From Kutzneria sp. 744 (GTDB taxonomy: Bacteria; Actinomycetota; Actinomycetes; Mycobacteriales; Pseudonocardiaceae), in the NCBI RefSeq assembly GCF_000568255.1, contig NZ_KK037166.1, forward strand, positions 2,181,857 through 2,227,006: 45,150 bases of DNA, written 5' to 3'. Below are positions 42,503 to 45,150 of the stretch, one piece after another; within the stretch, counting starts at the first letter, position 1; each line of letters starts with the position of its first letter. The notes under the pieces were generated by a model. That model did no database searches, had not been told where the DNA came from, and worked only from the letters and a program-made list of their open reading frames with translations. The translations under genes were made by a program, and so were the position numbers.

Positions 42503-43453
42503 ATGGGGTACTTTTCTGCCATGCATCGCGTGGTGGCCCTGGCGCGGCCGGTGCAGTCGACGTTCGAACTCGGCTGCGCCGCCGAGGTCTTCGGCACGGC
42601 CCGAGCCGGGGTGCCACAGCACTACGAGTTCGACGTCTGCACCGAGAACCCCGGCCTCGTGCCGACATCGGCCGGGTACGCGATGTCCGTGTCGCTGGGC
42701 CTGTCGGCGCTCACGTCCGCGGACACCGTCGTCATCCCCGGTTGGGCGCCGGTGGAGGCTCCGCTGTCGGCGCGAGTGCGCCGCGCGCTGCTGCGGGCCC
42801 ATGATCGCGGGGCTCGGCTGGTCACTATCTGCTCCGGCGTGTTCGCGTTGGCCCGTACCGGTTTGTTGGATGGCCGCTCGGCCACCACGCATTGGGCACG
42901 GGCCGAGCAGTTGCAACGGGAGTTCCCCCTGGTGCAGGTGGAATCGGACGCGCTGTACGTGGACCACGGCGACGTGGCCACCAGCGCCGGGGCGGGGGCG
43001 GGCATCGATCTGTGTCTGCACCTCGTACGCAAGGATCATGGTGCCGGATACGCTGCCCTTCTCGCGCGGCACATGGTGATGCCGCCCCACCGTGACGGCG
43101 GTCAGGTTCAGTACGCGCCACCCGTACCACCCGAAGACGCGTTGGACGGCTTGGTCGACTGGGCCGGCGCGCGTCTCGGGACTTCGTTGTCCGTCGGCGA
43201 TCTGGCCGCGTACCTCAGCGTCTCGCCACGCACGCTGGCCCGGCGCTTCGCCGAGCAACTGGGCACGAGCCCGGGCGCGTGGCTGCTGTCCCGCCGGGTC
43301 GCCGCCGCCCGCGCCCTGCTGGAGGACACGGACCTGTCGGTGGAGGTGATCGCGGCTCGCGTCGGTCTCGTCTCGGCGGTCAACCTGCGCCGCCGTTTCC
43401 GGGCCCTGGTCGGTACTTCCCCCGGCGCCTACCGTCGAGCGTTCCGCGGCTGA
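42503..43453 (+). CDS. GlxA-family regulator (DJ-1/PfpI plus AraC HTH)
   Basis: This is a 316-residue protein. The N-terminal DJ-1/PfpI-like domain spans ~5-180 (VVALARPVQSTFELGCAAEV, ARLVTICSGVFALARTGLLD, with the nucleophile-elbow Cys in TICSGVF, and TTHWARAEQL). The C-terminal AraC-type HTH spans ~215-310 (LSVGDLAAYLSVSPRTLARR, SAVNLRRRFRALVGTSPGAY). The family acts as an activator sensing small nitrogenous or aldehyde metabolites. It is divergent from the cupin gene. Its 3' end overlaps the convergent adenosylhomocysteinase-like gene by 25 bp. Confidence 0.93.
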   Translation: MGYFSAMHRVVALARPVQSTFELGCAAEVFGTARAGVPQHYEFDVCTENPGLVPTSAGYAMSVSLGLSALTSADTVVIPGWAPVEAPLSARVRRALLRAHDRGARLVTICSGVFALARTGLLDGRSATTHWARAEQLQREFPLVQVESDALYVDHGDVATSAGAGAGIDLCLHLVRKDHGAGYAALLARHMVMPPHRDGGQVQYAPPVPPEDALDGLVDWAGARLGTSLSVGDLAAYLSVSPRTLARRFAEQLGTSPGAWLLSRRVAAARALLEDTDLSVEVIAARVGLVSAVNLRRRFRALVGTSPGAYRRAFRG

Positions 43454-44592
43454 TACCGGCCGTCGAGGTAAGCGTTTGCCACCTGGGCGTCGATGTCGTC
43501 GGGCACCGGCACCACGCAGCTCGCGGCGTCGACCCGGCCGGTGGCCACGGCTTCGAGGCAGCGGGCTTGCAGGGCGAAGCCGAGGTCCATCGACTCGATG
43601 GAGTTGCCGAGGGCACGCGGGCCCGCGAGGTTGAACATGTGGCCGCGGGCGACGAGGTGGATCCGACGGCCGTCCGCGAGCTTGATCGTCGCCAGGTCGT
43701 CCTGGTACTCGCGGACGGTGGTGGCCGCCCGGAGGAGCCCGTCGGCGTCGATCTCGACCGGGAAGTGCCCGGCGTTGGCCAGGATCACGCCGTCACGCAG
43801 CAGCGGCAGATCGGCGGCGGTGATCAGGTGCCGGGCACCCGTGACGGTGATGATCACGTCGGCGTCGGCGACGGCCTGGTCGCGGGGTGGCGTGTCGAAG
43901 CCGTCCAGGTGCGCCCGCAGCCGCGTAACCGGGTCGATCTCGACCACGGAGACTTTGGCGTGCGCGCCCCGGAAGTTGTCCGCCACGCCGCGGCCGCAGG
44001 CGCCATAGCCGAAAACCGTCACCCGTTGGCCGTTGGTGGCGCGATTCGTCAGGCGTAGCAACGATTCCAGCGTGCTCTGGCCGACCGCGTGCTCGTTCTC
44101 GGCGAACTGCTTGATCGGGCTGTCGTTGATCACCAGGATCGGCCGGTTCAGCCGCTGCCGCACCGGGTTCAGCCGCATACGCCCCGACGTGGTCTCTTCG
44201 GTGCCGCCCAGCAGGCCCGGGTACGGGTCGTCGAGGTACTGGGCGAACAAGTCGCCGCCGTTGTCCAGGATCAGGTCGGGCCGGGCGGCCAGGATCTGCC
44301 GCTGGTAGCCACGGTGCTCGTGCTGGTCCTTGGTCGGCTCGCCGATCACCGTGACACCCTCGGTCCGCAAGACCTCCACCGCCTCGGGCTGGGTGCTGTT
44401 CAGATTGCCGGTGGCCACCACCTCCGCGCCGCCCGCGCGCAGGGTCGTCAGCAGGGCGACGGTCTTGGCCTCGATGTGGATGCCAGTGCCGATCACCAGC
44501 CGCTCGAACGGGCAGGTCCGCTCGAACTCCTCCCGAATCCCTTGCAGCAGCCGGCAGTGCTCTCGCGTCCAGTCGATCCGGGTGGCCGTCAT
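43429..44592 (-). CDS. Adenosylhomocysteinase-like protein (divergent SAHH paralogue)
   Basis: At 387 residues it is shorter than typical SAHH (430-480). It keeps the fold markers: IHIEAKTVALLTTLRAGGAE, NLNSTQPEA, GGTEETTSGRMRL, the catalytic Lys/Asn region VINDSPIKQFAENEHAVGQS, and the NAD loop VTVFGYGACGRGVADNF followed by VVEIDPVTRLRA. The substrate-site helix after Lys is unlike canonical SAHH (KQFAEN in place of KSKFDN), and the C-terminal K-Y tail that closes the NAD site is missing. It may hydrolyse another S-ribosyl or adenosyl compound. It is divergent from a LacI-type gene, with a perfect palindrome between them. Confidence 0.85.
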   Translation of the reverse strand: MTATRIDWTREHCRLLQGIREEFERTCPFERLVIGTGIHIEAKTVALLTTLRAGGAEVVATGNLNSTQPEAVEVLRTEGVTVIGEPTKDQHEHRGYQRQILAARPDLILDNGGDLFAQYLDDPYPGLLGGTEETTSGRMRLNPVRQRLNRPILVINDSPIKQFAENEHAVGQSTLESLLRLTNRATNGQRVTVFGYGACGRGVADNFRGAHAKVSVVEIDPVTRLRAHLDGFDTPPRDQAVADADVIITVTGARHLITAADLPLLRDGVILANAGHFPVEIDADGLLRAATTVREYQDDLATIKLADGRRIHLVARGHMFNLAGPRALGNSIESMDLGFALQARCLEAVATGRVDAASCVVPVPDDIDAQVANAYLDGRYQPRNARR

Positions 44593-44626
44593 GGCGGGTC
44601 CTCACACTGTGTGTGCGTTATCATGG

Positions 44627-44640
44627 GTACTACGTAGTAC
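44627..44640. promoter_or_regulatory. 14-bp perfect palindrome, probable LacI-type operator
   Basis: GTACTACGTAGTAC lies 35 bp from the SAHH-like start and 39 bp from the LacI-type start in the divergent intergenic region. LacI-family operators are even, centre-CG palindromes, which this fits. Confidence 0.65.
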
Positions 44641-44679
44641 GCGGCAAGCTAGCACGAGTCGTCAAGGGAGGGTTGGCCA

Positions 44680-45150
44680 ATGACCAGGCGCAGGTCCGTG
44701 ACCAGCGTCGACGTGGCCCGGGCCGCCGGCGTCTCGCAGACCACGGTGTCGCTCGTGTTCTCCGGCCGGGCCGCCGGGCGGGTGTCCGAGCGCACCCGGG
44801 CCCTCGTCGAGCAGACCGCCGCCACCCTCGGCTACGTGCCCTCCGGGCCCGCCCGCGTCCTCCGCGGCGGCCGGCCCCAGGTCCTCGCCCTGGCCGTGCC
44901 CGACGTGCGCAACCCGTACTTCGCCCGCGTGCTCCTCGGCGCCGAGCAGGCCGCCCGGGAGTCCGACATGGCCGTGCTGCTCGTCGACCCGCCTCCGACC
45001 CCGACTGGGCGTCCCGGCTCGTCGCCATGAGCAAGATCGGCATGTTCGCCGGCGCCGTCGTCTACGCCGAGCCCGCCCCCGTCACCGCCCGCCTGGCCGC
45101 CGACCTCGACTCCGTCGTCTTCATCGAGTGCCCCGACCCCGCCGGCCGCT
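44680..45150 (+). pseudogene. LacI-family regulator, frameshifted and running off the window
   Basis: ATG 44680 has GGGAGGG upstream. The LacI HTH is TSVDVARAAGVSQTTVSLVF with hinge region GYVPSGPARVLRGG, followed by the periplasmic-binding-protein-like domain (LALAVPDVRNPYFARVLLGA). The frame reaches TGA at 45028-45030. Codons after ~44995 continue in another frame with PDWASRLVAMSKIGMFAGAV and VYAEPAPVTARLAADLDSVV to the window end, as expected for LacI homologues. Restoring one C in the run before 44995 gives a continuous gene. It could be real decay or a base-call error. Confidence 0.8.

Overview
The window is high-GC DNA from an actinomycete. A WhiB-family regulator, an RsbV/RsbW/SigF-type operon, GTGA and ATGA stop/start overlaps and the glgX-treY-treZ trehalose operon all point there. 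The gene content and overall style suggest Pseudonocardiales, but that family call is inference. I saw no rRNA, tRNA or CRISPR.

Layout. 1-3.0 kb: the end of an FAD monooxygenase, an FAD-linked oxidase with an in-frame TAG, and a type B carboxylesterase. 3.0-4.3 kb: a Thr-rich secreted protein, a one-TM protein and an ECF sigma factor. 4.35-4.67 kb: four 77-bp tandem units. 4.66-9.4 kb: hrpA and a pyruvyl-transferase-like gene. 9.6-15 kb: an XRE/peptide-deformylase fusion facing a graspetide cluster (tgmA precursor, tgmB ATP-grasp maturase, tgmC methyltransferase), with an IS630-type element in the shared upstream region. tgmB is broken by a 23-bp tandem duplication and tgmC by a one-base frameshift. 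15-18 kb: cyanase, a secreted protein, a TIGR02452/PARG-like protein and a phosphotransferase. 18-20 kb: a type III PKS with its methyltransferase. 19.9-25.9 kb: glgX-treY-treZ. 25.9-28.8 kb: whiB and, divergently, GAF-ANTAR, STAS, RsbW and SigF genes, with SigF-type promoters in both directions. 28.8-30.1 kb: a nucleoside hydrolase remnant bracketed by REP-like repeats and split by low-GC DNA. 30-39 kb: a sugar ABC importer operon with an uncharacterised CAZyme-like protein and an RraA-family protein, a GntR regulator, and a secreted beta-helix/CBM protein split by another low-GC insert. Related putative operators sit before all three transcription units. 39-45 kb: a tandem GNAT protein, AraC plus aldo/keto reductase, a cupin, a GlxA-like regulator, an adenosylhomocysteinase-like enzyme and a frameshifted LacI regulator.

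The most unusual feature is the 77-bp unit. It occurs four times after hrpA and once, diverged (about 73% identical), between rsbW and sigF. Each unit reads as a 26-codon mini-ORF whose GTG overlaps the upstream stop (GTGA) and whose TGA overlaps the next GTG. The period is therefore 81 minus 4, or 77. Such a cassette can enter or multiply at a stop/start overlap without breaking the translational coupling of its host operon.

Several genes carry single-base deletions (tgmC, lacI, probably rsbW) or a nonsense codon. These could be real decay or residual sequencing error, and they are flagged individually.
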